From Agromyces mariniharenae (lineage in GTDB: Bacteria > Actinomycetota > Actinomycetes > Actinomycetales > Microbacteriaceae), in the NCBI RefSeq assembly GCF_008122505.1, contig NZ_VSSB01000001.1, positions 1,348,891-1,412,890 on the forward strand: DNA of 64,000 nucleotides, written 5' to 3'. The translations under genes were made by a program, and so were the position numbers. Within the stretch, counting starts at the first letter, position 1; each line of letters begins with the position of its first letter. Positions 1 to 9,011 of the stretch are shown piece by piece. Below the pieces are notes generated by a model. It was given only the letters and a program-made list of their open reading frames with translations. It did not search any database and was not told where the DNA came from.

Positions 1-1807
1 GGGTCAGGGCGCCGGCGTCTCGCGCCCGCTGCAACTGCCGCATCGTGATCGCGTTCCGGGTCTCGAAATCCCACGTCTCCAGGGCTGCGGCCGACGCGAT
101 CACGCTCCACCGCATGCCCCGGTCCACCGGAAGGTCCTCGACGAGGAATTCGCTGAGCGCGCGGCGGATCCCGGGTGCCGCCGCCTGGCGACCGTCGGTC
201 ATCAGCACGGACATCGCGTGCAGGAGGAGGTCGGTACCGTGCTGATCGTCTCGGAAGAGTCGCCGGCTGCGCACCACGCGCGAGACCTCGCGCATGTCCG
301 CGCCGGCGCGGTCGCCCGCGAAGAGCGCCGCTCCCCATGCGTCGAGATAGGCCTCGCGCGACCGGACCGGATCGAGGGGCTCCAGCCGTCTTGCGGCGGC
401 GAGCAGGAGGGCAGGCACCTCGTCGAGCGCTCCCGAGGCCGAGACGATCTGGGCATGCACGAGGTCGGCCCGAGCGCGGTGCAGCTCGTCGAACGCGAAT
501 TCCTCGGCCGTCTGGAGCACATGCGACGCGGACTCGAACTCGCCGGCCTGCAGGCTGGCCTGTGCTGCCGCGAGGGCGCGGTCCGCTCGCGCGGTCGGGT
601 CGCCCGTCAACTCGACGGAGCGCCTGAGGAACGCCGCCGCCGCAGAGAGTCCCCCTCGGGCGCGCGCTCGCCCTGCTGATCGCTCCAACTCCTGGGCGAC
701 GGTCTCGTCCGGTCCGATCGTCGCCGCCGCGAGATGCCACGCGCGTCGGTCGGGCTCGGTCGTCGGATCGATGGACTCGGCGAGCGCGAGGTGGACGGCA
801 CGCCGGTCCCGCGGCGACGCCGCGCGGTAGATGGCGGAGCGCACGAGCGGATGCCGGAACCGCACGCCGCTGTCGACGGTGAGCAGGCCCTCCGCCTCGG
901 TCGCCTCCGCGGCCGAGGCATCGATGCCGAGCCGATCCGCTGCACGCCAGAGCAGGATCGGATCATCGGCCGGATCGGCAGCGGCGAGGAGGAGCAGGAG
1001 TTGCGCCTCTCGGGAGAGTGCATCGAGGCGAGCGAGGAAGGCGTCTTCGATCCGCTCGGGAAGCTCGCGTTCGTCGCCCACGACGAAGGCGCCCGGGAGT
1101 TGCGTCGAGCTCAGCCGCCGCGGCAGTTCCAGCAACGCGAGCGGATTGCCACGGGTCTCCGTCAGCAGGCGATCGCGCACCCGCGAATCGATCCGGCCGG
1201 GGATGACCGTATGGAGGAGTGCACGAGCGTCGTCGTCGGCGAGACCCTCCAACCACAGGTCCGGCAGGCCGTCGAGGTCGCGGTTGACGGCCGGCTCCCG
1301 GACCGCGAAGACCATGGCGATCGAGTCCGCGAGCAGCCGCCTCGCCACGAAGGCGAGCGCCTGCCCCGAGGCGCTGTCGACCCATTGCGCATCATCGATC
1401 ACGCAGAGCATCGGTTGCTGCGCAGCCGACTCGGAGAGGAGGCTCAGTGCGGCGAGCGACACGAGGAACGGATCGGGCGTCTCTCCCTCCTTGATCCCCA
1501 GCGCGACGCTCAGCGCTGCCGCCTGCGGCGGAGGAAGCGAGCCCACTCGATCGAGGATCGGCCGGCAGAGTTGATGAAGGGACGCGAACGGCAACTGCAT
1601 CTCCGACTGCACTCCGGCCGTCCGGCGAAGATGGAGGCCTGACGCGTGCTCGGCGCAGTGGCGCAGGAGGCTGGTCTTGCCCACCCCGGCCTCGCCGCGG
1701 ATCACCAGGACGCCGCCATGACCCCCTCGCGCGTGCGTCAGGAGCTCGTCCAGCACCTCACGCTCGCGCGCACGATCCAGGAGGATCCTGTCGTCGTGCA
1801 CGCCCAT
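1..1807 (-). CDS. LAL-type LuxR family regulator, N-terminal ATPase part (partial)
   Basis: The reading frame is open from a GTG-free ATG at 1807 to the window edge (602 codons), so the C-terminus lies outside. Residues 38-45 form a Walker A motif (GEAGVGKT) and residues 134-139 a Walker B (LCVIDD). This is followed by a long helical TPR-like region, the layout of large ATP-binding LuxR (LAL/MalT-like) activators. In that family the DNA-binding HTH sits at the extreme C-terminus, which is not visible here. A GAGGAGG ribosome binding site precedes the start. The effector cannot be inferred from sequence. The downstream neighbours on this strand are outside the window. Confidence 0.88.
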   Translation of the reverse strand, partial: MGVHDDRILLDRAREREVLDELLTHARGGHGGVLVIRGEAGVGKTSLLRHCAEHASGLHLRRTAGVQSEMQLPFASLHQLCRPILDRVGSLPPPQAAALSVALGIKEGETPDPFLVSLAALSLLSESAAQQPMLCVIDDAQWVDSASGQALAFVARRLLADSIAMVFAVREPAVNRDLDGLPDLWLEGLADDDARALLHTVIPGRIDSRVRDRLLTETRGNPLALLELPRRLSSTQLPGAFVVGDERELPERIEDAFLARLDALSREAQLLLLLAAADPADDPILLWRAADRLGIDASAAEATEAEGLLTVDSGVRFRHPLVRSAIYRAASPRDRRAVHLALAESIDPTTEPDRRAWHLAAATIGPDETVAQELERSAGRARARGGLSAAAAFLRRSVELTGDPTARADRALAAAQASLQAGEFESASHVLQTAEEFAFDELHRARADLVHAQIVSASGALDEVPALLLAAARRLEPLDPVRSREAYLDAWGAALFAGDRAGADMREVSRVVRSRRLFRDDQHGTDLLLHAMSVLMTDGRQAAAPGIRRALSEFLVEDLPVDRGMRWSVIASAAALETWDFETRNAITMRQLQRARDAGALT

Positions 1808-2022
1808 GGTGAGGCCTCCTCGCAACCGATCCGCTCGATCCTGCCGGTGTCGAGGGAACGCGTGGGTCGGACATCGCGTCGCATCAGGCTGTCGGAGCGG
1901 AGCCGGTGGCGACACGGAGGCAGGGATGGCGGAGGCTCGGTTGGCTCGGAGTGTAATCCGGGGCATCTTCGGCCGCAATCGAGGTCCGCCCGTCACGCGC
2001 GCTTCCGCGGCCGGCTCCGGCG

Positions 2023-2763
2023 TCAGCCGCCCAGGATGCGAGCGAGCTCGACGTACCCGCGCGATCGGGCGTGCTCGAGGGCGGTGACGCCGTCGTGGTC
2101 GCCGATCGAGGGGTCGGCGCCGGCGTCGAGGAGGATCCGCACGATCTCCTGGTGGCGGGACCCGCCGTCGCCGAGGATGACCGCCTCGAGCAGCGCGGTC
2201 CAGCCGAGGTCGTTGACGTGGTTCACGTCGATGCCGGTCTCGACGACGCGACGCACGTACTCGACGTGTCCGCGCTCGCTCGCCGGAATGACGGAGACGC
2301 CGCCGAAGCGGTTGCGGATCGTGAGGTCGGGCTCCGCCGGGAGGAGCACCTCGAGCATCGGAACGCTGCCGGTGACGCCGGTCACGAGCCACGGGGTGTC
2401 GTGACGGTCGTCGAGCGCGTCGGGGTCGGCCCCCGCGGCGACGAGCACCTTCGCCACCTCGACGTGGTCCGCCGCGGCGGCGAGCAGCAGGGCGGTGCGC
2501 TGGTGATCGTCGCGCGCCTCGATCGCGGCGCCCGCGCGCAGGGCCAGCGACACCTGTGCGGCATCGCCGGCTGCGGCCGCCGCCAGCAGCGTGCCGTCGG
2601 GGTCGGCGAGCGGAGGTGCGGATGGGTCGGTCATGCGGAAATCCTCTCGTGCCGCGGCGGTCCCGTCCGCGACCGCGGGTGGCTCGGCGTTCGTCGCGCA
2701 GCCGGAGAGGAGCAGCGTCGCCGCGAGTGCCGCGACGACGCTGCTCCGGATGGTCAGCGCCAC
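2023..2763 (-). CDS. Ankyrin-repeat lipoprotein
   Basis: The product is 246 aa. An N-terminal hydrophobic stretch ends in a lipobox (LLLSGC, lipidated Cys about residue 22), so it is likely anchored on the outer face of the membrane. The rest contains about five ankyrin-like repeats with hallmark pieces such as DHQRTALLLAAAADHVEVAK and GWTALLEAV. Ankyrin repeats mediate protein-protein contact; no enzymatic motif is seen. The GTG start at 2763 overlaps the end of the upstream SMP-30-like gene by 10 nt, implying one operon and translational coupling. A secreted ankyrin partner next to a secreted propeller protein suggests they act together outside the membrane (inference). Confidence 0.85.
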   Translation of the reverse strand: MALTIRSSVVAALAATLLLSGCATNAEPPAVADGTAAAREDFRMTDPSAPPLADPDGTLLAAAAAGDAAQVSLALRAGAAIEARDDHQRTALLLAAAADHVEVAKVLVAAGADPDALDDRHDTPWLVTGVTGSVPMLEVLLPAEPDLTIRNRFGGVSVIPASERGHVEYVRRVVETGIDVNHVNDLGWTALLEAVILGDGGSRHQEIVRILLDAGADPSIGDHDGVTALEHARSRGYVELARILGG

Positions 2764-3731
2764 GGCGACCCGACGACGTCGTACGGGCCGGTGGCCACGG
2801 GCTCGTCGAACTTGCTGTCGACGGCGAGGAGGCGGCCGTGCAGCATCTTCGCCGTGGTGTAGACGCGATCGGGGTCGCTCGCCTCCTGCGAGCGCAGCGT
2901 CGCGGCGGAGCCGTCTGCGGGGAGGTGCAGGCTCGCCACCATCCTCGAGAAGTTGCGGATCACGGTGAGGTCGTTGCCCTGGCGCACGAGGCCGTCGGCG
3001 TTCACGAGATCGGCGCCGCCGGTGGCGACCTCCGAGACCGCGCCGTCGGCGGTCGCGAAGCGCCACAGCCGTCCCGTGTTGCCCTGGGCGACGACGAACG
3101 CGCTGCGGTCGGCCGTGAGCACGATGCCCCCGAGGTTGAATCCCGCGAGCCGCTCGACCGTGCCCGTGGCATCCGCCCACAGCTCGGCCGACCAGCCGGC
3201 CGGGCCGTCGGCGACGCGGAAGACCTGCGGGTCGTTGGAGTTCGTGAAGTACGCCGCGCCGTCTGGGCCGATCGCCACGTCGTTGAGGAACGCCTCGCCG
3301 GCGGGCACGCGCAGGGCAGCGAGCAGCTCGCCGTCGGGTGCGTACACCCACAGGTCGGGACGGCCGGGCTGCCCGATGCCGTTCGGGCCGCCGGCGATGT
3401 AGACGTTGCCGTCGTCGTCGACCGTGACGCCACGCGCGGTGAAGCGGCCGTCGGTGCCGTCGCCGGCGAGCCACTCCTCGGCAGCGGGGTCCTGCATGCT
3501 CCCGCGGTGGATCTCGCCGCCCGTGACCTCGCTGACGTAGAACAGTCCCCGGCGCTCGTCGGCGCCGATGCCCTCGAACTTCGACCCGCCCTCGTCGGCC
3601 GTGAGGGTGTACCGGTCGGGGCGGCCGGCGTCGGCGGCGAACGCCGCGCCCACGCCGGCGGTGAGTGCGGTCGCGGTGAGGCCGGTCGTGAGGCTCGCCG
3701 CGGCGAGCAGGGTGGCGATGGTGCGTTGCAT
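2754..3731 (-). CDS. Secreted SMP-30/gluconolactonase-like beta-propeller protein
   Basis: The product is 325 aa with a cleavable signal peptide (hydrophobic core, then AFAADA near residue 33). The mature part has repeated blades of the type GVTVDDDGNVYIAGG, AIGPDGAAYFTNSND and GIVLTADRSAFVVAQ, the pattern of SMP-30/gluconolactonase/LRE-like six-bladed propellers. Whether it is an enzyme or a binding protein cannot be told; the acidic metal-binding residues of true gluconolactonases were not traced with certainty. The start is supported by GAGGAG eight bases upstream. It is the first gene of a two-gene unit with the ankyrin lipoprotein. Confidence 0.82.
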   Translation of the reverse strand: MQRTIATLLAAASLTTGLTATALTAGVGAAFAADAGRPDRYTLTADEGGSKFEGIGADERRGLFYVSEVTGGEIHRGSMQDPAAEEWLAGDGTDGRFTARGVTVDDDGNVYIAGGPNGIGQPGRPDLWVYAPDGELLAALRVPAGEAFLNDVAIGPDGAAYFTNSNDPQVFRVADGPAGWSAELWADATGTVERLAGFNLGGIVLTADRSAFVVAQGNTGRLWRFATADGAVSEVATGGADLVNADGLVRQGNDLTVIRNFSRMVASLHLPADGSAATLRSQEASDPDRVYTTAKMLHGRLLAVDSKFDEPVATGPYDVVGSPWR

Positions 3732-3866
3732 GATGCTCCTCGAGTCCGTTCACGCCGATGATCGACGCGTCATCCCAGCGTGCGGCGCACGCGCGGTGCG
3801 GCACGTCGGGCGAACGGCTGCTTCTCGATAGCCGATCGGATGATGCCGCCGTGCATCGGGATTGCC

Positions 3867-3872
3867 TAGGCT
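3867..3872 (+). promoter_or_regulatory. -10 box for leaderless kinase mRNA
   Basis: TAGGCT lies 8 nt before the ATG at 3881 and no Shine-Dalgarno sequence is present, the layout expected for transcription starting at the start codon. Confidence 0.6.
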
Positions 3873-3880
3873 GGCGGATC

Positions 3881-5074
3881 ATGTCCGTCCCCGACCGCGC
3901 CGGCGTCCGCGGCATCCTCGCCCCGGTGGCCCGCCTCGACCGCTGGTTGTACGTCGTCTTCCTCGCGGTGCTCGCAACGTGCGTGCTGCGCTACCTCGAA
4001 CGCCACGGGCTCGGCCCCGAGGGCGTTCTCGTGCTGGCGGGCGCGGTCCTCCTCGCGGCGACGTTCTCGCTCCGCCCGCTGCTGCCGGCCCGCGCACCGT
4101 GGCCCGCCCTCTGGGTGGTCGCCGTCACCGTGCTGTGGGCCCTGCTCACCCTTGCCGCGCCGTCGTTCGCCTGGTGCGCCGCGCCGCTGGCGTTCGCAGT
4201 GCTGCAGGTGCTCCCGTTCCGCGCCGCCGTCTGGGTGGTCGTGCTGATGACGGCCGTCGTCACGGCAGCCGAGCTGCGCCTCGCCGACGGATTCGACCCC
4301 ACCGTCATCGTCGGGCCGATCGGCATCGCCGTCGTGGCCGTCGTCGTCTACCGCGCGCTGCAGCGCGAGGCCTCGGCTCGGCAACGCCTGCTCGACGAGC
4401 TCACCGACGCCCAGGCCGACCTGCTCTCGGCGCAGCATCGCGCAGGCGCGCTCGCCGAGCGCAATCGGATGTCGCGGGAGATCCACGACTCGATCGGGCA
4501 GCGCTTCGCCAGCATCACCCTCCTGCTCGCGGCGACCGAGCAGGACTGGGAGCGCCGGCCCGCGCTCGCCCATGATCACGTGCGCGTCGCCGCCACGACC
4601 GCTCGCGACGGCCTCGACGAGGTGCGCCGCGTGGTGCACGCCTTGCCCCCGGTGGAGCTCGCCGACGACACGGCCGACGCGCTGCCGATCGCCCTGCGGC
4701 AGCTGATCGACGAGATCCGCGCGCCGCTCCAGGCGCGGCTGCACGTGCACGGCGAGCCCGCGCCGCTGCCGACGGATGTCGCGGGGGCGCTGCTCCGCTC
4801 CGCCCGCGGCGCGCTCGCCAACGTCGTCGAGCACTCCGGTGCGCGTCACGTGGCGGTGAGCCTCACGTTCCAGCCCGACGAGGTGCGCCTCGACGTGCGC
4901 GACGACGGGTCGGGATTCACGCCCGACGAGGTGCGCGCACCGGCCGACCGCGGCCACGGGATCGCCGGCATCCGCGACCGTGCCGAAGGTCTCGGCGGCC
5001 GCGCCTCGGTGGAGAGCGCACCCGGTGAGGGCACGACACTGTCGATCGCATTGCCCCTGGACGCGGTCCGATGA
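3881..5074 (+). CDS. Two-component sensor histidine kinase (NarL/DesK-type)
   Basis: The product is 397 aa. About five to six membrane helices fill residues 15-160, with no large extracellular sensor domain. A dimerisation/phosphoacceptor segment follows with MSREIHDSIGQ; the phosphorylated His is residue 202 (HisKA_3 type). The C-terminal HATPase domain shows the N box around ALANVVEHS, DDGSGF and GHGIAGIRDRAEGLGG. The ATG at 3881 is preferred over an upstream in-frame ATG at 3758 because a leaderless -10 box precedes it and the extra 41 residues lack character. Its TGA overlaps the ATG of the response regulator (ATGA), so the two form a cognate pair. The signal is unknown. Confidence 0.9.
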   Translation: MSVPDRAGVRGILAPVARLDRWLYVVFLAVLATCVLRYLERHGLGPEGVLVLAGAVLLAATFSLRPLLPARAPWPALWVVAVTVLWALLTLAAPSFAWCAAPLAFAVLQVLPFRAAVWVVVLMTAVVTAAELRLADGFDPTVIVGPIGIAVVAVVVYRALQREASARQRLLDELTDAQADLLSAQHRAGALAERNRMSREIHDSIGQRFASITLLLAATEQDWERRPALAHDHVRVAATTARDGLDEVRRVVHALPPVELADDTADALPIALRQLIDEIRAPLQARLHVHGEPAPLPTDVAGALLRSARGALANVVEHSGARHVAVSLTFQPDEVRLDVRDDGSGFTPDEVRAPADRGHGIAGIRDRAEGLGGRASVESAPGEGTTLSIALPLDAVR

Positions 5075-5700
5075 CCGTCCGCGTCGTCCTCGTCGACGAC
5101 CACCCCGTGGTGCGGGCCGGGCTCAGCGCGCTGATCGGCGGCACCGACGACCTCGAGGTCGTGGGCGAGGCGAGCGACCTCGCCAGTGCCTGCGCCGTGG
5201 TGTCCCAGCGGCATCCCGACGTCGTGCTCATGGACCTGAACCTCGGCGAAGGCGCGGGCGGCGCCGAGGTGACGGCCGAGCTCCGCGCGCTCGACCGACC
5301 GCCCCGGGTGCTGGTGCTCACCACCTACGACACCGAGGCCGACATCCTGCGTGCCCTCGACGCCGGAGCGAGCGGCTACCTGCTGAAGGATGCCCCCGCC
5401 GAGGAGCTGTTCGGCGGGATCCGCGCCACCGCTCGGGGTGAGACGGTGCTCGCGGCATCCGTCGCCGCCACGCTCGTGCGGCGCACCGCCTCACCCGAGC
5501 CGACCATCACGGAACGCGAGGTCGAGGTGCTGGAGCTGCTCGCCGGCGGACTCGGCAACAAGGAGATGGCCCGCGAACTGCTCGTGTCGGAGGCGACCGT
5601 CAAGTCGCACCTCTCGCACATCTACACGAAGCTCGGGGTCGACACCCGCGCAGGGGCGGTCGCGGCTGCGATCGAACGGCGCATCATCCGGCGCAGCTGA
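5071..5700 (+). CDS. NarL/LuxR-family response regulator
   Basis: The product is 209 aa. The receiver domain (1-120) has the acidic pocket D9/D10, phosphoacceptor D55 (LMDLNL), switch Thr near 84 and K106. The C-terminal LuxR HTH (about 144-205) carries TEREVEVLELLAGG and EATVKSHLSHIYTKLGV. It should be phosphorylated by the kinase whose stop codon overlaps its start. Targets are unknown; the adjacent genes on the plus strand give no obvious regulon. Confidence 0.93.
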   Translation: MTVRVVLVDDHPVVRAGLSALIGGTDDLEVVGEASDLASACAVVSQRHPDVVLMDLNLGEGAGGAEVTAELRALDRPPRVLVLTTYDTEADILRALDAGASGYLLKDAPAEELFGGIRATARGETVLAASVAATLVRRTASPEPTITEREVEVLELLAGGLGNKEMARELLVSEATVKSHLSHIYTKLGVDTRAGAVAAAIERRIIRRS

Positions 5701-5782
5701 GGCGTGCGCTCGTTGCCGGCGACTCGTCTCGTCGCGGAAGCGGGCCGCACCGTTCACCGAGTCGACCGGTGGATCAGTCGGT

Positions 5783-6367
5783 TCAGCTGGTGGACGCACC
5801 ATCGATCGGCGGTACCGTGAGCGCAAGCCTCCTGAGTATCTCGTCCACCTCGCCCTCAGGGGCGCCGGCTGCGTCGACGACGAGGCCGTGCTCGCCCGGC
5901 TGGAGTGGCTCGAGCGTTTCGAGCTGCGAGTCGAGCAATGAAGCTGGCATGTAGTGGCCGGTTCTCCTGGCGAGTCGGTCGGCGATGACGCCGCGGCCGC
6001 CCGCGAGGTGGACGAAGATCACCTCTGGCCGGGCGAGCCGCTCGCGATACGCGGCCTTCAGCGCCGAGCATGTGATGACGCCGGGCAGGCCGGCGTGGCG
6101 GCGGCCGTCGATCCATTCGGCGATCCGGTCGAGCCAGGGCCCACGATCCTCATCGGTGAGTGGCTCGCCGCGCGCCATCTTGTCGATGTTGGCCCGGGGA
6201 TGCAGCTCGTCGCCCTCCTGCCGGTCCCATCTCAGCCGGTCGGCGAGCAGGTTCGCCACCGTGGTCTTGCCGCTCCCGGAGACGCCCATGATCACCAGGA
6301 TCGGCGGTGCCTCGGGAGCGGATCGGGCTCGGGCTGCGTCCGGTCGCGACCGCGTTGCCATCTTCAT
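5783..6367 (-). CDS. gntK: Gluconokinase
   Basis: The product is 194 aa, close to the usual length of the thermoresistant GntK family. It phosphorylates D-gluconate with ATP to 6-phosphogluconate for the pentose phosphate or Entner-Doudoroff routes. Residues 28-35 (GVSGSGKT) are the P-loop; DRQEGDELHPRANIDKM and ITCSALKAAYR are family signatures. The first 20 residues are basic and probably unstructured. It lies 10 nt downstream of the gluconate permease on the same strand, so one operon is very likely. Confidence 0.93.
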   Translation of the reverse strand: MKMATRSRPDAARARSAPEAPPILVIMGVSGSGKTTVANLLADRLRWDRQEGDELHPRANIDKMARGEPLTDEDRGPWLDRIAEWIDGRRHAGLPGVITCSALKAAYRERLARPEVIFVHLAGGRGVIADRLARRTGHYMPASLLDSQLETLEPLQPGEHGLVVDAAGAPEGEVDEILRRLALTVPPIDGASTS

Positions 6368-6377
6368 CCCCTCACCG

Positions 6378-7823
6378 TCAGCCGACGAACGGGCTGATCG
6401 CGAGCACGCCCGCCAGGCCGACGATCGAGATGATGCACTCCATCACGGTCCACGACTTGAGGGTCTGGCCGATCGTGAGCCCGAAGTACTCCTTGATGAG
6501 CCAGAAGCCGGCGTCGTTGACGTGCGAGAGGAACACCGAACCGGATCCGATCGCCAGCACGAGCAACGATGCGGCGCCGGTCGACATGTCGAGGTCGGCG
6601 ACCAGAGGCTGCAGGATGCCGGCGGCGGTGATCGTGGCGACCGTCGCGGAGCCGGTGGCGACGCGGATGAGCACGGCCACGAGCCAGGCGAGGAAGAGCA
6701 CGACCGCGAGCGAGCCGCCGAAGCCGGAGATCGCTTCGGCGATCACGGCGCCGATCGTCGAATCGACGAGCACCTGCTTGAAGCCGCCGCCGGCACCGAC
6801 GATGAGCAGGATTCCGGCGATGGGCGGCAGCGCGGAGCCCACGGAGTCCGCGACCTGCCTCAGACCCATCCGGCCGCCGCGCCCGAGCACGAACATGCCG
6901 ACGATGACGGCGATGAGCAGCGCGATCACGGGCTTGCCGAGGAAGTCCACGACCACGGCCCACACGTCGGTGCTCGCCGGTGCGACGATATCGGCGATCG
7001 AGGCGACGAGCATGAGCACGACCGGAAGCAGGATGCTGAACAGCGCCGCGCCGAACGAGGGGCGCGGCTTGTGCTCGACGTCCTCGCCGCGGTCCTCTGC
7101 GGTCACGTACAGCGCCGGCACGGGCACCTTGACCCAGCGTGCCGCCAGTCGCGAGAACACGGGGCCGGCGATGATCACCGTCGGGATCGCCACGATGAAG
7201 CCGAACAGCAAGGTCGTGCCGAGGTCGGCCTGGACGAGGTCGATCGCGGCCAGTGGGCCAGGGTGCGGGGGCACGAGCCCGTGCATGGCCGAGAGGCCCG
7301 CGAGGGTTGGGATCGCGATCCGCATCAGCGGAAGGCCCGAACGGCGGGCGACGAGGATGATGACGGGCACGAGCAGGACGAGCCCGACCTCGAAGAACAT
7401 CGGCAAGCCGATCAGGGCACCCACGAACGCCATCACCCACGGCAAGGACTGCACGCTCGAGCGCGCGATGAGCGTGTCGACGATCCGGTCCGCACCTCCG
7501 GAGTCGGCGAGGAGCTTGCCGAAGATCGCGCCGAGCGCGACCAGCACGCCGACACCGGCCATGGTGTTGCCGAAGCCCGTCGAGAAGCTCGTGATGGTCT
7601 GGGTGGCGCTCATTCCCGCGGCGAGGCCCGTGACCAGGCCGCCGATCATGAGCGAGATGAAGGGGTGCAGCTTCAGCCAGGTGATGAGCACCACGATCAC
7701 GGTGATCCCGATGAGCGCGGCGACGATCAGCTGCCATTCGGGTGCGGTGGTGGTCGGGGGCAACGGTTCGGTCGCCCGGAGCAACAGGGTGCGGACGTCG
7801 TCGATGGTCGAGTGCATGGCCAT
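6378..7823 (-). CDS. gntP: Gluconate:H+ symporter, GntP family
   Basis: The product is 481 aa with about 12-14 membrane helices. Recognisable GntP-family stretches include HPFISLMIGG, LGAIFGKLLADSGGADRI and HGLVPPHPGPLAA. It imports gluconate across the cytoplasmic membrane for phosphorylation by the adjacent kinase. It is the first gene of a gntP-gntK unit whose promoter region contains a FadR-type palindrome shared with the divergent regulator. Confidence 0.93.
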   Translation of the reverse strand: MAMHSTIDDVRTLLLRATEPLPPTTTAPEWQLIVAALIGITVIVVLITWLKLHPFISLMIGGLVTGLAAGMSATQTITSFSTGFGNTMAGVGVLVALGAIFGKLLADSGGADRIVDTLIARSSVQSLPWVMAFVGALIGLPMFFEVGLVLLVPVIILVARRSGLPLMRIAIPTLAGLSAMHGLVPPHPGPLAAIDLVQADLGTTLLFGFIVAIPTVIIAGPVFSRLAARWVKVPVPALYVTAEDRGEDVEHKPRPSFGAALFSILLPVVLMLVASIADIVAPASTDVWAVVVDFLGKPVIALLIAVIVGMFVLGRGGRMGLRQVADSVGSALPPIAGILLIVGAGGGFKQVLVDSTIGAVIAEAISGFGGSLAVVLFLAWLVAVLIRVATGSATVATITAAGILQPLVADLDMSTGAASLLVLAIGSGSVFLSHVNDAGFWLIKEYFGLTIGQTLKSWTVMECIISIVGLAGVLAISPFVG

Positions 7824-7863
7824 GAGCTTCCTCGGTCTGGCGGATTGGGTTGGAGGGACGTTA

Positions 7864-7884
7864 GCAATATGTCGTACTTATTGC
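7864..7884. promoter_or_regulatory. FadR/GntR-type operator between gntP and its regulator
   Basis: A 21-bp imperfect palindrome has arms GCAATA and TATTGC around a core GTCGTAC, with 8 of 10 base pairs symmetric. The core fits the FadR-subfamily consensus GTM-N-KAC. It sits 40 nt upstream of gntP and 57 nt upstream of the divergent GntR/FCD gene, the right place to control both. Confidence 0.72.
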
Positions 7885-7928
7885 AAGCCGAAGCCGAAGA
7901 TGTCTGGCGAAACCGTGTCATCTTCCCC

Positions 7929-7934
7929 GATAAT
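7929..7934 (+). promoter_or_regulatory. -10 box (GATAAT) for leaderless regulator mRNA
   Basis: GATAAT is 7 nt upstream of the ATG at 7942 and no ribosome binding site is seen. Confidence 0.55.
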
Positions 7935-7941
7935 CGAAGGC

Positions 7942-8727
7942 ATGGATGCCTCCCTGAGCAGTTCGTCCGCGCTGCATGAGCAAGTGCTCGAATCGCTCGG
8001 CGCCGACATCGTCGCGGGGCGACTGCCGCCCGGCACGCGTGTCCTCACGGCCGATGTGGCCGAGCGCTTCGGCGCCTCACGCGCTGCCTTGCGCGAGGTC
8101 GTGCGGGTGCTCGAGTCGATGGGCCTGGTCGAGGTCCGTCGTCGGGCCGGCGTCGAGATCCTGCCACCGGCGCGCTGGAACCCGTACGCCACACGACTCA
8201 TCCGCTGGCGCCTCGCGGGCGCCGATCGCATCGGCGTGCTGCATCAGCTCAGTCAGTTGCGGTCCGTGGTGGAACCGCTCGCGGCGCGCCTGGCCGCGTC
8301 GGCCGCGACCTCGGAGCAACGCGCCGCACTCGTCGGTGCCGTCATGGGCATGGTCGAGCACGCGCGCCACGCCGACGAAGGGACGTACCTCGAGCACGAC
8401 ATCGCCTTCCATGCAGCGGTGCTCGACGCGTCGTGCAACCCGTTCCTGGCTGCACTGGGCGAGGTGATCGGCGAGGTGCTCCGGGGGCGGACGCAACATG
8501 CCCTCATGCCGGCTGAAGCGAATCCGGTCGCATTGCGCCTCCACCAGGACGTGGCGTCCTACATCGCGGAAGGCCGACCTGAGGAAGCCGAGCGCGCGAT
8601 GGCCGCCATCGTCGCCGAAGCGGACGAAGCCGTGCAGCAGCTGCGACCGTCTTCGGCGTCAGTCGAAGCCACGCATGCGCTGAACTCGCCCGTGAACACA
8701 GGCGAGGCACCGAGGACGCTTCGCTGA
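7942..8727 (+). CDS. GntR-family (FCD/FadR subfamily) repressor of gluconate genes
   Basis: The product is 261 aa. Residues 12-72 form a winged HTH (LPPGTRVLTADVAERFGASR, LREVVRVLESMGLVEVRRR). The C-terminal all-helical FCD domain carries the metal/ligand His residues expected in HDIAFHAAVLDASCN. FCD proteins bind small organic acids; divergent orientation to gntP-gntK makes gluconate or 6-phosphogluconate the likely inducer. The start is set by the leaderless -10 box. A strong hairpin follows its stop codon. Confidence 0.9.
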   Translation: MDASLSSSSALHEQVLESLGADIVAGRLPPGTRVLTADVAERFGASRAALREVVRVLESMGLVEVRRRAGVEILPPARWNPYATRLIRWRLAGADRIGVLHQLSQLRSVVEPLAARLAASAATSEQRAALVGAVMGMVEHARHADEGTYLEHDIAFHAAVLDASCNPFLAALGEVIGEVLRGRTQHALMPAEANPVALRLHQDVASYIAEGRPEEAERAMAAIVAEADEAVQQLRPSSASVEATHALNSPVNTGEAPRTLR

Positions 8728-8730
8728 GGA

Positions 8731-8764
8731 CGGCGGGGTGGGAACCCTACCTCCCACCCCGCCG
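8731..8764 (+). terminator. Hairpin terminator after the GntR gene
   Basis: A perfect 13-bp GC-rich stem (8731-8743 with 8752-8764) encloses an 8-nt loop, 3 nt after the stop codon. There is no U-tract. Confidence 0.7.
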
Positions 8765-9011
8765 CGGCCTCCAGGGGAGGCCTCTCCCGCCGAGCGACCC
8801 GAACTGAGCTCGGCGAGCAGGACCCGAGGGATCATCCTTGGGAGGACGGGCCAAGGTCGTCGACGCGCGACGATCAGTCGGGTTCGGGACCGACTCGGGT
8901 TTGCTCGAATCGTAATCGCGGCATCCGGTACCCGCACCGCCCCGAATGAGGGACATTCGGTTTTCGCGCGCCGTGCGCGCACGCGCGTGATGGCGCGGAA
9001 GCGGGCGACCG

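Noticed and set aside
5985..8727. Long plus-strand frames of 664 and 806 codons over the gluconate genes
   Set aside because: They are antisense to gntK/gntP; only the last 261 codons of the second frame (from 7942) are the real GntR/FCD gene.
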